64,000 nucleotides of DNA from Mytilus trossulus (Eukaryota > Mollusca > Bivalvia > Mytilida > Mytilidae): contig NC_086379.1 in NCBI RefSeq assembly GCF_036588685.1, positions 72,323,727 through 72,387,726 of the forward strand. The letters are read 5' to 3'. The notes under the pieces were generated by a model that worked only from the letters and a program-made list of their open reading frames with translations, searched no databases and had not been told where the DNA came from. A program made the position numbers and the translations under genes. Numbering within the stretch: position 1 is the stretch's first letter; every line of letters starts with the position of its first letter. This document shows, one piece after another, positions 22,250 to 35,860 of this stretch.

Positions 22250-22865
22250 CAAAAACTGAATTTATTAACATTTATTTGTGTCCTAATAATATCACAAGAA
22301 CCATTACTGATGAATGGTGAAAGTGAAAATCGTAAATATCAAATTTGAAAAGCTTAGATTGAATGGTTCATAAGTGAATGCAACAACTTGTATGAAAACG
22401 CCATTCTACGATCTTTCAAGAACCATAACTCATGAACGGTAAAAGTCAAAATTGTCATTATTGAACTTGACCTCTATTTAGTCATCAGTAACAACATAAA
22501 AAAAATTCAAAAGCTTAATAAGTTGAATGGTTCATGAGAAAATGCACAGACACGACTGGAAACATCATTTTTCAATCTTTCACGAACCATAACTCCTGAA
22601 CGGTAAAAGTCAAAATCGTCATTATTGAACTTGACCTCCATTTTGTCATCAGTAACAACATATTAAAATTTGGGAAGCTTTGGTAGAACAGTTCATGCGT
22701 AATTGTACGGACATGACTGGAAACTCCATTTTACTATCTTTCAAGAACCATAACTCCTGAACAGTAAAAGTCAAAATCACCATTATTGAACTTGACCAGT
22801 AACAACATATTAAAATTTTAAAAGCTTTGGTTGAACAGTTCATGAGTTATTGCACGGACAACATT
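22250..22865. repeat. Tandem repeat with ~164-bp unit downstream of MRPL12
   Basis: The words AAGAACCATAACTC, AAAGTCAAAATCGTCATTAT and TGAACTTGACC recur about every 164 bp (about 22418, 22585 and 22746), with a degenerate first unit. The copies differ by short losses. No coding support. Confidence 0.7.
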
Positions 22866-22869
22866 TGAT

Positions 22870-24800
22870 TACCGGCCGCCCGCTGTACATCCCAAATTTA
22901 ATAACCGACATTTTTGTCCCAAAAATCCGGTTAAAAAAACATTTTACTTTTACCCCACACACCCAAATTGTCACAAAGTAAACAAAATCTCAACTGCTTC
23001 TTAAGTTCAAAGACAAATAACTTCTACAAAAGTTGCCTGATAAAAATGTTCTTGGATATGCAAATCTACTTATCGTGTTCTTATGAGCTTTAAAGTTTCA
23101 TGAAGTTCTGTTGTGTGATTTAGAAGGAGTTGTGACAAAAAAAACAGGACTAATGGGACAGATTGGTAAATCATTTGTTCGGTAAAGTTGTGTGGGGTAT
23201 AATGATGTTTAAATATGAGAGTTAAAAGTTTTCAAATTCTAAGTAGATGACCTTTGCATTATATATCTGTGTAGCATGGACAAAGAGTAATGGTCTATAT
23301 GGTTTACTTTACCCTAATTTGTGAGCATTCCGGTATGTCAAAGGAAAGATTTAGAACATGTTTCAATCTTCACAATATCCTCATGGCCAAATCTTTTGCA
23401 ACTTAAGGCATGATGTTTGAGTTACTGATTGCAAAGATTCTACACTATGCTGATTTGGTTGCCATGATACCGAATTGAAGCCATGGAAATCATATAATTT
23501 ACAACTGGTACATAAGAATGATGAGAACCAAAATTTTTTGTTCTTTAATTTTTGTTCTGAAAATACGAAAAGCCACTGGAGGTAATTATTGATTTTTGAA
23601 AATTCAAATTAGAAGCTTCAAGTCTTGTGAATATTCATATCATGCCTGTCCTAAGTTCAGAACCTTGTCATTGGCCTTTTATGGTATATAATAGTGAAAC
23701 TCTTGGAACAAGACGCCAAAGTTTATTGTAGGTCAAATGTTTTCCACCAATACAGTGAATAGGATTTTTTAAATGGTTTGACGGATTAGAGATTTCATAA
23801 GCCTGCAGTTGTACTTCTAGCAAGACTGGGTAGAGACTACTAGTATGAACAACCAAAATTTGTGCTGACTGTTTTCACCCAATGTCAATGAGTATTTCTA
23901 GACTGCTAGCATTTGGGACATAGTACATTTTTCGAGATTTTGGTAAAAGTCGTCAAAATCTTTTCAATTTCTTCAAAATTTGATTCGAGGGAACGAATCT
24001 AAGAGCACAGTATTAGACAAACTTTAAAATTCAAGTCATAAATTTCATTTGTTATAACAAACATAATGCGAGCACCAAAGAAAAAGAGGCTAGTTCCAAA
24101 AAGCCATCAAGGAGAAAATTGTGTTGTCATTGATTTTTAATCCAGTTGTAATATGTAGAATTTTCAATTTTGTCTCACTGGTGTTTTAAAAATATAGTTA
24201 TTTACAATAGGTTTATTTGGTGAATATGTCTGTCTGGTTTCTCTTGCCTGCATCTTCTGACCTTAACATTATTTCTCAATATTAACTTTTCCTGGTTGGG
24301 TATGTTTCTTGGATACTTAAGCAAAAGGGTCAACTACCAAGTAATGGGTATATTTGGAGTATGGAATGATTATAAGGCATGCATTACAGTCTTGCAGGTT
24401 TAATCTGACCTTTAACAAATTGACATGGATCCTTGTTATATTACATAATGTTGAAGAACCTGATCTATCAGTATGATCAGAAAAGCAAACATTTGCACAA
24501 AAAATTGTTGAAATGTCTCAATCTGAATATACAAATGCATACAATTCTGATATTCAAGAAAAGAAATATGTTACTTTATTCACCTATGGTTACAATTGTT
24601 CTCAATAAATGATGAACACATTGACAAACCTACTTTTGTATCCAACAGAAAAGGTGAATGGATTCCTGCGATATACCGGCAATAAGCAGAACTCACGAAA
24701 CCAATTTTATATACACAACTAGGAGTTAAAATTACACACATCCACAATAACCTTTCTGTTCTCAACAGACAAATAGAAACTAAAAACAACACAATCTTAA
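22870..24800. other. Intergenic stretch without recognised feature
   Basis: AT-rich sequence between MRPL12 and SHMT. Open frames are all under 90 codons and resemble no protein that I know. I see no RNA gene. Confidence 0.45.
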
Positions 24801-26440
24801 TTTGTATCTTGCTTTTATTTGGTTGTTTCTTATACAAAACTGCTTCTCTTCACAAAATGAATATAAAGGGAGAAAAACCAATAAACAGATTTAATCTGCA
24901 CAATCACAAATGTTTCATAAATAATAAATAAAAAGGATTTCTTCACATGATTCCTTTACATAATTTCAAATCTTTAATTCATATTTTAAGAGATCTTTTG
25001 AACAGAAGGAAAAAGATTAACCTTACAATTACTTAAAGCCCCTGTACAATGGCACATACAAAGATATTACAGTTGAAGTGTATGAATTTTCTTCAGAAAT
25101 CAACCAATAAAAAAATAAGTTAAAAGTAATTTAGCAAGATTGTCATTGAACTATATGATGTTTATGAAAGAATGACTGCAATGAAAAATGATAATGATTT
25201 TGATTTCCAGATATATAGACATGAGTCAAGTAAACAAGTAATACCATAATAAATCTAAATTATTTAGTTGAATGGTACTGTCATGGTTGATATTTATTTG
25301 TCATATAAGACATAACATTCATATCTAGGTATTACAAGTTGAGGAATGTTACATCTAATACTGAAAAAAGGCACTCAGTTTTTCTGTTAACTGCCAGATT
25401 TTTAGTACTCAACTTTTTTTCTTCAAACTCCATCAATAATAGAATAAACGTGAAAATGAACAAACGTAAACCAACTAAGAAATAACATCATTTAAAACAC
25501 ATTAATTATATTTTATATAAAGTAAAAAAAAAATCACCTTGTAGAAGTATTTATAGGTTTAATACTTCAACCCAAATCTACCCACAAGACAAATGAAGTG
25601 TGTATGAACCACCCTAACAATTTTTGGATACGGGTCAAATGTCACGTCATTCTAACTTTTTTATCTATTTCTTATTGAATATTTTCTGCAACATATGTAT
25701 ATTCAGATAACTAATGGTTAATTTTGGTCCCACATTCTAAATAACTTAGGAGGGACAGACAGCTATAACCAGGGCATCTTTACAAGACAAGATTTTGCCA
25801 AACAAAAACACAACAATAACATTAATCTCAATCTTTTCACCGTGTAAAAATAAAACTATAACATAAATTAAACGCTAAAACATTCATAGTTTTCATACAT
25901 GAATAGGGCCTTGCTCGGGTTATGCACATTGGTAAAGTTACCAAAACTAAGTCTAAAGGGTTGGGGTTTTTACCCTGGACATACTTTCTTCCTCCCAACA
26001 AAAATGTATACCATGGAAGTGTACAGAGGCATATAAAGTGGTGCTTAACTCCATCAATTAAACAAACAAAACAAATACAACTAGTGCCTAGTTCATATAA
26101 ATATGGTACCCTGGGAACACACAAAGAACTTAGAAAAATCACCAGCCATAAAAATGTCTCCCTTGTTTAAAATCACATGTTAACTCATAAATGAATTCAT
26201 TGACATTAACAAATGAAAATATTTCAATATCACAATTAAGTCATGTACAAGTTCTTTCATGTAACATTAAAAATAGTGTTGATCTTCACATGCTGGTTCT
26301 TTCTAAATCATTCTCTGCATGCATCGTTTAAACAGTACAAGTATACACAATTGTGAACATCCATGATAACTTTAAAAATATATAAATTAATTCACCATGT
26401 CATTTTTACTCCCATAATCATTCTTAAAAATTAATATTCA
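24800..26440. other. Region 3' of SHMT; no gene seen
   Basis: This may include alternative 3' untranslated sequence of SHMT. Overlapping open frames on the two strands at 25837-26170 (101 and 82 codons) are not supported by any domain or codon pattern. Confidence 0.4.
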
Positions 26441-26449
26441 TATTATGTA

Positions 26450-26455
26450 TTTATT
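26450..26455 (-). terminator. Probable polyadenylation signal of SHMT
   Basis: On the minus strand AATAAA lies about 90 bases after the SHMT stop codon. Confidence 0.5.
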
Positions 26456-26544
26456 AACCCACAAATTATGCCATTAAAACATAGCAGATACTACAACACA
26501 TGTGCATTACAGCTATAACCCTCTGAGTCATTAACATAAATCCT

Positions 26545-29500
26545 TCACCACCCATCAAGTCCTGGCATTGGAAACTGTATAGCAAACTTCTCGACATCTG
26601 CCTTTAGTGCTGCTATTTTCTGTTTAATCTTTTCGTCTGTTATTATCTTAGCCTTAAAATCTTTCAATAATGGTCCACAACCTTCCATAGCTTCCTTTGT
26701 TATCACTAACCCTGAAATAAAACAAGTTAAATACCACTGTAGGTGTCTATGATTGATTGATGTTTAATGCCACTTTCAGAACTCTTGGCTATATTGTGGC
26801 AATCAGGTTTTATTGATAGAGGAAGCCAGAGGGCTAGAGAAAGAATCGCCGACTATAGACAGGAAAACAGACCATCCTAGTAGATTAAGATTGAAGTTCT
26901 AATGCACTGACACATACAGGTTTTTAAATGGTTGGTGATACTGTAGATAAACTACTTAGATAGATTTCTACGACAAATTTGAAAAAAAATGATTAACTGC
27001 TGTATTATGGATTTTATCAATTTATAAATTCAAGTTTCTGCATTTAATGTATCGATTGCAACTACTACAAAATGTACCAAAAATTTAACATACTGAGTGT
27101 AAATTATCAAAATCTGTAGTGGAATTTTTTATGTATGAATATAATAATGAGAAGTTTTATGTGGTAACAATACTAGTAGGTATAAGATGACATTAAACAA
27201 TTAAATTTACCTTGATGTATAAACTCTGATACTTGTTCAAAATCTTTTTCCTTCATATTTCTGGAGGTAAGAGCAGGAGATCCTATTCTAAGACCACTTG
27301 GTTTAAGAGCACTTTTGTCACCTGGACAGGTGTTTTTGTTCAGAGCTATACTAACATCTTCCAGAACTTTCTCAGCCCGAGCACCATCTATTCCATTTGG
27401 TCTCAAGTCAACCAAGATTAAATGATTGTCAGTACCACCTAAAATACATCATAGGAATAATTATATACAGGTTTAGACTTCAGCATACACAGTGAAGTCA
27501 ACTTAGATTATGTAACGCCTAAAATACATCATAGAAATAATTTTATACACATTTAGACTCCAGCTGTATCAGAAAGCTGGGGTTAGTCTCACAAAAAAGA
27601 TTCACTGAAAACCTATAATAATATTGTTGACATGTGATTTTTTAGGAACTTTCTCCTAATTCATGGTGGGTAAACTTGCCAATTTAATTGGGTTGCAATA
27701 TATATTTTTTTCCTCTGCCACATTATAATGAAGGGACATAAAAGTTATATCCTCCAGGTGTATTATAAACCCAATTACCTAATTATATACTGGGTTGGAG
27801 AATTTTGTCATCTAGTGTTGTTAAACATACTCTTATAGTGGTTTTAATAATCATTGGAAGGGTTTAGGGCTATTATCATTTACAGCATACTTAAGTATTA
27901 TTGCATCATGTGATATTTGCTTTCCTTATCGCAAAGATATGTTTTGTAAAAGTTTCATAAGGATATTTTATCGTCTATAACAAATGTATTGTAAAATAAG
28001 CATTGTGTATAGGATTCATAACATTTGGTTGAAAAAATCAATAATTTCTCATTTGTAAAGGGACATAACTCTAGAAATGTGAAAGTGCTGCCACAGAAAG
28101 TCTAACTTGATCTGTGTTTTATTGGTAATAAGCATTGTGTAAAAGTTTGATAACATTTAATTAAGGCAATCTCAACTTTAAGAACGGGAAGGAAAAATTC
28201 AGCAATTTTTTTAATTGTAACGGGACATTACTTTAAATGGTAAAAGTGACATCAACAAAATTCAAACTTGATCAGTATTTTGTATTTAAGTTTCAAAATG
28301 TTTGGTTGAGGCAAGCATAAGTTTGAGAACTGAATTTAATTTCTGTGCACAGTTAGACAGACTTACATGAGTCAAACTTAATGTTCCCTCCACTAAGGCA
28401 GGGGTATAAAATACATTTGGTCTACAGATAGGAAACAAAACAAATCACTGATTGATTGTAATATGATTAATTTGTGATTGTATCTAAATTCTCACCTGTT
28501 ACAACCTTATATCCCTTTTCTTGTAATACTTTACTCATTACACGGGCATTGGCTATTACTTGTTCTTGATAAACTTTGAATTCTGGTCTACATGCCTGGT
28601 TCAAGGCTACTGCAACAGCTAAAACACAAATATTACAGAACATCAAAATGCATTCAAATATCAATCATAACTCTGCTAATGACTATACAAGTAAAGAACA
28701 AATAAAAAAATATGTTGTTTTTACCTGTGTCTTTTACTTCATCAGGGTTTCAGCTAGGATTTTGAGGGCTTTAGTCACTTTTTGCGCGTGATAAAAATCA
28801 GCCTTATTTTTTTATAGAGCAAGGGATCTAGGATGTTTATCAAACTAGCTATACATATATGTCCAAGTCCTTCAAGGACTAGTCTAGGATCTTTGAAGGC
28901 TTTAGGATTGCTAATGTAGACAGTTATTGGCAATATTGAATGAATTGACTGATGTGATACTAAGATATGAAGATAAGAACAGGAATCTGGTAATATGGTC
29001 AAAACTTCACTTCAGTTATTTTCAGGGCACACCCCTTATCAACAAAAGTTGGGTGCCTTTATTTTTTAACCACTGCACAAATGAACTTGTAACGACTTTT
29101 TCACTTCACAATCAATTATATCTTTGAAAATATGTTTTAATATCTATTTGGAATCAATTTCTTTAATATTGGATAGAAGGATCTGCATCTATACTTAATG
29201 TGACGATTCTAATGATTGTAGACTGTAGATCACGTTAACTTTCGATTTTTAAACGAAATGAAATGAAAACGGAAAGTGACAATTGATTAATAATTTCAGA
29301 ATAAAACCGGATTCATCTACGAACTTTTACGCATGCGCAATGCATAGAACAGAAAGCACCTGTTTGCAAGTGAAAATATTTACGTTTTGAATAAAGTTCA
29401 TTCTTTTTAATCGAAGTTGTCGAAAGTTTTTGATGAATATTTATATAAAGTATGACGAAAATACGTTGAAATGACAAAACTATGACAAGCAAACTGCAAA

Positions 29501-32016
29501 TTATGATTGTAAGGGAAATATTGAAATTAAAATAAAGTTGAAATGTCCGGGAAGTTTATCAATTTTGTTCAAATGACGAAAATACGACTGAAATGTGAGA
29601 AATGATATAAATGAAATGCTGACTGACTGATTTAACTTATATAGATTATTATGATGGTCATTTATGAGGTTTTATAATGATAATTAAGGGATTAGTGACC
29701 CATCTGATTGGCGATAAGCGGATTACTTGTCATAACAACTTTTAACACCTTTGGTAAACGTTAATTACCTGAGGGTCATAAACTTGTCAGAAACATAAAG
29801 ACAGGTAGAATTCAAGTTATTTGATGTGTAAATATTTTTACACTTTCCAAATTTAAGTGACGAAATTGATATGAAATATTTTCGTCATTTCGAAAACCTT
29901 TTCGTAAAATACGAAAGTGACGAGCGCTAGCAACATCACTGCTTCATATATACTTGAAGATTTTATTGGCATTTTAAATATCCAAATATTAGAGAAAGCA
30001 AAAAGAAGCTTATTTTTTTACTGCATAATAAGACACAAGTGGAAAGGGGATTGAGTGTTATTCTATTTAATTTATCAATGTATTATGTATAATGAAGCTA
30101 CTCACCTGCAATCTGATGATTATGTGGACCACCTTGTAAGCCTGGAAACACAGCTTCATTTATCTTTTTCTCTAAATCATACATTTCTTCTTTACCATCT
30201 TTGAGTACCTTTCGAACACCTAAAGAGAATAAAATTAGAAATTAAATATATCCATAACACAAATAAGTCTGTTTCAACAATTATTTTCCATGTAGAATTA
30301 TGGTCATAAATATAACCAGTTTCAGGAAAGGAATATTGTCTTAGTTAACCTACTTGTTTCATGTATTTTTGTTTTTAATGAACTGATCCCAAATAGGTAT
30401 TTGCATTCTCTTTAAAAAAAAATTATCGTAATATCTGTTTCATGTGTGTTTAGACATATAAATTAAATAGTAGGTTATAAAAGGAATCAATTAATTTTTA
30501 GGCCAAAACAAATACATTCAAATCATGTTTATGTTGTTTTCATACCTTTTCTGTAGAAGATCATTCCTGATCTGGGTCCTCTGAGTGATTTATGGGTTGT
30601 TGTAGTAACAACATCACAATGTTCAAATGGATTAGCCACTAATCCTGTCGCTACTAATCCACTAACATGAGCCATATCTGCCAACACGTAAGCACCATTC
30701 TCATCAGCCACTTTCCTGAACCTGGCATAATCTAGATTTCTGGAATAACAACTGATACCTGAAAGCAAAGAAATTTAGACACATTATAAAATATTTTAAT
30801 GCATCTACATATATGATATTCAATTCTTCTTTTTTTTCTTAACAAAAAGTCTTCTTCAATATTGAGGTAAAATCATGTGAATGTCACAAAAATGTTAATG
30901 ATAAAAAAAATTGACCAATTACTTTAGCTAGAAACAGGATTCAATTTAATTAATTGATCACTTCTTTTTAAGAAAAAGAAAAAAGTATAATAAAAGTCAA
31001 AATGAAAAAGAATTTGCAAATTTTTAAAATATATTTCATGATTGGAAATATGAATTTGAACATGAGTTTTGATAAATTCTACCCTTTCTTACCTGCTACA
31101 ATCATTTTTGGTAGAAACAGTTTGGCATTTCTGTGGAGTTCATCATAATCAATCAGCCCTGTTTCTGGGTTAACTTTATATGGCATTGATTCAAAGTACA
31201 CTGATGTTGCTGAGATCTTCTTAGTAGGAGTCATAAAACCATGACTTAAATGTCCACCGTCAGGTAAATCAAGACCCATAATTCTACCATGTGGTCCTAC
31301 TAGTGCTGTATATACTGCAAAGTTTGCTGGACTTCCAGACAATGGTTGAACATTTACTCCCCATTTTGCAGGGTCAAGTTTATAAGCCTCTAACGCCCTC
31401 CTTTGGCACAGTCTTTCCATCTCATCAATAAATTCATTTCCACCATAGTACCTGTGAGAGTATTATACATTTTATCTTTCATCACAGTTCATCAAATAAT
31501 GGTCAGAGGCTCAGAGCAGTTAGTTTACTTAAGATCTTATATACAAGAAATTGACATATGAAACACAACACTTAATCATACTTTCGTTTCATCCCCATGT
31601 GTTAATTTAAATGTTATGGAATATGTGATTCTGGTGTTAAATAGGTGTCAATCATATGAATCAAAGTACTTATAAACCTAAAGTCAAATGAGCATATACC
31701 TATCAATGAGTCTAGGAGTGATCAATATTTGCCGTTGGGTCAATTTTGTATGTCACATTTAAAACTTGTCTCATATATATTCCATAAATAGTGGAACCTT
31801 AACTCACCTTTGACCTGGTTGCCCCTCAGAATATTTATTAGTCAAACAGGAACCCAGTGCTTGTATAACTGCTTTGCTAGTGAAATTTTCTGATGCAATC
31901 AGTTCTAGGCCTTTCATTTGTCTATTTTTTTCATTTCTAATAATTGCTGCCATTTCTGGATCATCGTCTTTGATGTCCTTCTGAAGGTAAAAACTATCTC
32001 CTGATCCGTTCATCAT
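26545..32016 (-). CDS. SHMT1: Serine hydroxymethyltransferase, cytosolic type, seven coding exons
   Basis: The exons, in coding order, are 32016-31808, 31451-31093, 30758-30546, 30219-30106, 28618-28496, 27438-27211 and 26711-26545. All junctions are GT-AG and the joined frame is 470 residues plus TGA. The enzyme moves the serine hydroxymethyl carbon to tetrahydrofolate, giving glycine and methylene-THF, with pyridoxal phosphate as cofactor. Visible landmarks: [10 protein letters not shown] at residues 36-45, [13 protein letters not shown] across the first junction, [14 protein letters not shown] near 107-120, [12 protein letters not shown] near 217-228, and [12 protein letters not shown], whose lysine (about 246) is the cofactor Schiff-base lysine. 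The C-terminal domain has GTDNHL and [18 protein letters not shown]. There is no mitochondrial presequence ahead of the conserved core, which favours the cytosolic SHMT1-like form. Human SHMT1 is 483 residues. Confidence 0.95.
26750..27200. other. SHMT last intron, no feature
   Basis: AT-rich intron with a weak ATTGATTGATGTTTAATGCC word of the R7 type at its start. Nothing else is seen. Confidence 0.4.
27840..28430 (-). repeat. Degenerate tandem repeat in SHMT intron
   Basis: Words such as AAGGGACATAACTCTAGAAA, then AACTTGATC and TTTGGTTGA, recur at about 28060 and 28215 with roughly 160 bp spacing. The stretch ends with CTCCACTAAGGCAGGGG. It is an old repeat of bivalve type and is non-coding. 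Confidence 0.45.
28680..29225. other. SHMT intron stretch, no feature
   Basis: Short overlapping open frames on both strands (66-75 codons) have no domain support. Confidence 0.4.
29228..29930. mobile_element. Possible old inverted-repeat element in SHMT intron
   Basis: The left part reads CACGTTAACTTTCGATTTTT, then AAACGAAATGAAATG. The right part, read in reverse, gives CGTCACTTTCG, then TTTTACGAAA and GAAATGACGAAA. The inner sequence repeats CGAAAATACG and AATGACGAAAATACG words. The inverted match is imperfect, so this is a tentative call. Confidence 0.35.
30780..31080. other. SHMT intron 2, no feature
   Basis: AT-rich intron between the second and third coding exons; nothing recognisable. 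Confidence 0.45.
31460..31800. other. SHMT intron 1 (within coding sequence), no feature
   Basis: Ordinary intron sequence between the first and second coding exons. Confidence 0.45.
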
Positions 32017-32033
32017 TTTTGTTCTTTATTTCT

Positions 32034-34529
32034 GTAAAATAAAATAAATACATTCATCTTTATGTATGCATAGCTTTTTAGTTTTATCTGACAACAATTA
32101 TTTGTATTTCATTCTGTTTTCTACAATCAAATTGTCTAGAAATGATTAACTGTACATTACTGTATTCCATTGTGAAGTGTTTTATATCATTAGTACCCTT
32201 CAAGTCATGTCAGTTGTATTCAAACTTGTCTTTTATTGAAGGTGTAATTCTGAATAGCAATAGACATATATTACATATCAATTATAACATTTTATTTTAC
32301 AATTGTATTTTTTGCAACTGCCTCCATTTCAAGTTGACAAATATAGGCATTTTATACATTAAAATGTACTGAAAACATGCAATCACTTTCTAATCACCAT
32401 CAATTTGAGTAAAAAAGTAAAACTGTTTCTGTTAAAATTTACGATTCATTATGGATTTTTAATTGTTTGGACCACCTGATTTTGTGTTTCTTTACAGAGA
32501 GTGCACTAAATAGCGGAGCAGACTCATCATCAGAGTGATATCAAGCCAATTTTTTAGAAGACCAGTATGTTTCTAGACTTTTATATAGAAACAAAGATTT
32601 TTGGGTATAAAATAAACTCTATCAGTCACAAAATTTTGAATTCTAAATAGTCTTGTTTTATCCATAATTTTTAAATCAACTAATTGTAAAATGTATTGGG
32701 AATGTGTCCATGGGACAAATATGATGCCCCAAATTGCATATCATATAAAGTTATGAAGGGAAAAAACTGAAGAGCAGTTAAAAGTTATGCAACCCAAATT
32801 TGTACTTTATCAGACATTTTAGTATTGTGTGTAAGTTACATTACATTTGGTTGGGTGAGGCAAACTAAGAAAACAGAAACTGAAGATTTGACCTTTAATT
32901 TGTTAAGGCCACACTACCCCACTTCCCCCCCCCCCCCCAAAAAAAAAAATTAACTTAATCAGCATTTTTAAAATAGTAACTTCTGAAGATAAATTGACAG
33001 CTCATCACCTCAAGACAATACAACATTTCTTCATACATAATTTAAAAGCAGTGTAAGGGAGGTAATTCAAACACAACATTTTCAATGTTAAGTTTAAATA
33101 ACCTCCCTAATTGTTTGCCCCTAATTTCTAAACAATTAGAGTCATAACCTCCCAAAGCCAATACTTACCATCCCTTTGTGGTATGGTAACTAAAGGAATG
33201 GTAACTTGTAAAATTTCCGAGATCCGTACACCATTGATGATTTCACAAGTTATTGTCTGTTTTCGCCCCTTTTTACCCTTTATTCCTAAACTGTTTGGAC
33301 CATAACCGCCAATATTGTTCTCAACCTTCCTTTAGTGGTAATAAACCTTGTGTTTAAATTTGATATATTTCTATGTACCTATTCTTAAGTTATTGACTGG
33401 AAACCTAAATGTCTTCGGACAACGGGGTTGATGATGAGGTGATACCAACACATGTACATGAATGTGACAGCAAAATTTTCTGGTGTCACATAAAAATAAC
33501 AAAATATCAAACTCTAGGGAAAATTTAAATCAGGGAGTCCCTTATCAAAAGCTCAACACTGTTACACATCTACATGTATGTGAAGCCCACTCCAAATTAT
33601 GCAAGTTTAAAATTTCTTTGTCCAATCAGGTATTATTTTAAGTTTTTCAATATGGTGACAAGTTGCACACCTTTTCATGAACCTAAAATAATGATCTGCA
33701 GTACAACATGTACAAGCATTAGTTAATAGTATGATTAGGCACAATCGCCTGAAGATTTAATAATTATAGTGAAAAAATGGGTGAAATAAGATATTTTTAA
33801 TAGTATTTGCCAGAATAATTTCTCCCATTTTTTTCGCTATGATTATTAGATTTTCAGGCAACTATGTATTAGGGCAAAACATTTTTAATATATTTCTTCA
33901 TTTTTCCTCCATTTTTAACAGCTTACATAACTTATTGATTGTTATAGATTACATAACCTCTTAATTTTCTTACATTATAGTCATTACATAACTTTGACAA
34001 ACTTTATATCACATCTTAAAAGTTCTTAACTTTATAAAATTTCTAAAAACTTTTGTTCATCTGTCAAAATACTAATCAATAAGATATAAGTTAAGGTATC
34101 AACAGCATTATAAAACTATACTCGGACAAACAACATATTGACCCTCAACAGTTGTCAAATTTGTTGATCCCTTTATCAAATCCTGAAGTAAATGTACAAA
34201 TCAGGATGCACTTACTTAATCTTTACTTACATAAATCTTTACAAATGTCCGAACTATAGATTGTAGACTTAATCACTACTCATAAAGCCAGACTGCATTT
34301 AAAAAGTTTAATTAAGTCATTTTTAAAGAATCTTTAAATATCATATGTAAACTCTAATAACCTATTTCTTGCACTAAAGCTATGTGTAACTGATAAAATA
34401 AAGAAAACAATTATTATATTAGATTGTCATGCATTTGAATAATGGTGATCAGTAAGTTAAAAGCCTTTTCTTTCATTAGATCGTCTTTACTCTTATAAAA
34501 ACTAAATATAAATAAGTTAAATAATACCT
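32034..34529 (-). other. Probable SHMT 5' untranslated intron
   Basis: On the minus strand the acceptor TTATTTTACAG lies 16 bases before the SHMT ATG, so the leader is spliced. A matching donor (AG followed by GTATTA) lies near 34530. Inside are degenerate repeats, including a poly-C run near 32925-32938 and a repeat fragment (33170-33620) with AAACTGTTTGGACCATAACC of R1 type and GGAGTCCCTTATCAAAAGC of R2 type. Confidence 0.5.
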
Positions 34530-34575
34530 AAAAGGTTTCCCGCCACCTTCTTGCTACGAGCTATATGGTAGAAGT
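34530..34575 (-). other. Probable SHMT non-coding first exon
   Basis: On the minus strand a candidate first exon ends in CCTTTTAG at a GTATTA donor. It begins about 30 bases after a TATA-like box. Exact limits cannot be set without transcripts. Confidence 0.4.
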
Positions 34576-34602
34576 AAACAGGAAGCACACGGGAAACGAC
34601 CG

Positions 34603-34611
34603 CTTTATATA
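34603..34611 (-). promoter_or_regulatory. TATA-like box of SHMT
   Basis: The minus-strand sequence TATATAAAG lies about 2.6 kb before the SHMT ATG and just ahead of the candidate leader exon. Confidence 0.4.
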
Positions 34612-34889
34612 ACAAACGATAACCAATTAAAATCAACGTTTTATCATCCAATCAGAATAAATAAAAGAAACAGAAATAACATTACTAGCTCGTGTACTTG
34701 TAAAACGTACCATTTAAGGCATCTTCAATGATAGCTTTATTTGTAGGATTTCATATTAGAGAACAAAATATAGCTTATATACAAGCAAAAGCCAAAAGCT
34801 ATACAACAGCAAAAAAAAATCTCTAAAATTTGGTCATGTTTGTTTTTAGATTTGATTATGTCATAGGATAATTGAAAGAGTTGGTATTA

Positions 34890-35200
34890 CTTTGCTTCAT
34901 AAAAAAGAATGGCCAACGTAGATACACGTATCTTGTCTTAGGGAGGGATAAATCCTACTTTGTAAAGAATCACTCTGATTCAAACAAAAAATTCCCTGAA
35001 ACTGATATTATCAAGATGCTTGATTTCTTGATTGACAACATATTTGTTACGTTCGGAGGACGTATTTTATTCAACAGATTGTCGGCATTCCAATGGGAAC
35101 AAACTGTGCCCCTCTACTTGGCGACTTTTTTCTTCATTATTATGAGGCTGACTTCATGCAAGAACTTCTTAGGAAGAAAGATAAGAAGTTAGCAATATCC
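34890..35200 (+). pseudogene. Reverse-transcriptase fragment (Penelope-like type), frameshifted
   Basis: A short reading frame carries YLVLGRDKSYFVKNHSDSNK and DIIKMLDFLIDNIFVTFGGR. It then goes out of frame by one base near 35065; in the shifted frame the conserved motif GIPMGTNCAPLLGD is readable from 35083, followed by a FLHYYEADFMQELL segment. This is the fingers-to-palm part of a reverse transcriptase. The catalytic aspartate motif further downstream is missing. I think it is a Penelope-like element relic because of the general wording of these motifs, but the family needs a search. It lies about 300 bp upstream of the SHMT promoter. Confidence 0.65.
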
Positions 35201-35860
35201 TTTTTAAGAGCCAGTCTGCCATAAAACCATGCAAAATCTCAAATTTCGTCCAAATTGGTAGTAATAACTTTGCAACATTATATATATTTCCAAAATCTTT
35301 GGGTTTTTAGGAGTTAAAATAAAAAATTTTTTTTGGTTAATTCACACTATTTTCCATTTAACAGCCTTATTTGCATATTTGTGAATTATAAAAAAATAAT
35401 GCAAAAAAATCACAAAAATTTAGGTACTTTTAAAAGGTCTGAATAATTGATATATCTCTTAAATATAGCATTATCTTGTTATATTTTGCAAAGAGCATTA
35501 TAAAAAAAAGAAAAAATGCATTTTGACATACTTTTTACCTTTTGGCAAGTTGCCAGAGAGATTCGTGCAACAGATGTATTAGATAACTTGCATGTAGTAC
35601 ATGTACTCAGTAGGTGTTTTCTCTTAAGATCATATTTTTTTTTTTTTAATTTAGGATTTTTTTAAAGGTGTATATCAGTTCTAAGACAAGTAAAAAAAAT
35701 TAGCCTGGCAAATAGTGGGAAGTTAGTAAAAAAAAATGCCCCAAATATCTATAAAATGCACTATTGTAATAGTTTTTGGCTCTCAACATTTTAACTAAAA
35801 CTGATCAAAGTAGACTTATATTTAGGACAGTAACTTAAGTTTAAGTGAATAAATCTTTAT
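35200..35860. other. AT-rich stretch without feature
   Basis: This may be the decayed remainder of the retroelement next to it. No motif can be read. Confidence 0.4.

Noticed and set aside
25837-26170. Overlapping frames of 101 and 82 codons on opposite strands
   Set aside because: No domain, no start context and no exon structure; probably chance frames in sequence 3' of SHMT.
31079-31420. Separate small genes for the SHMT exon reading frames
   Set aside because: They join in phase through GT-AG introns into one 470-residue enzyme.
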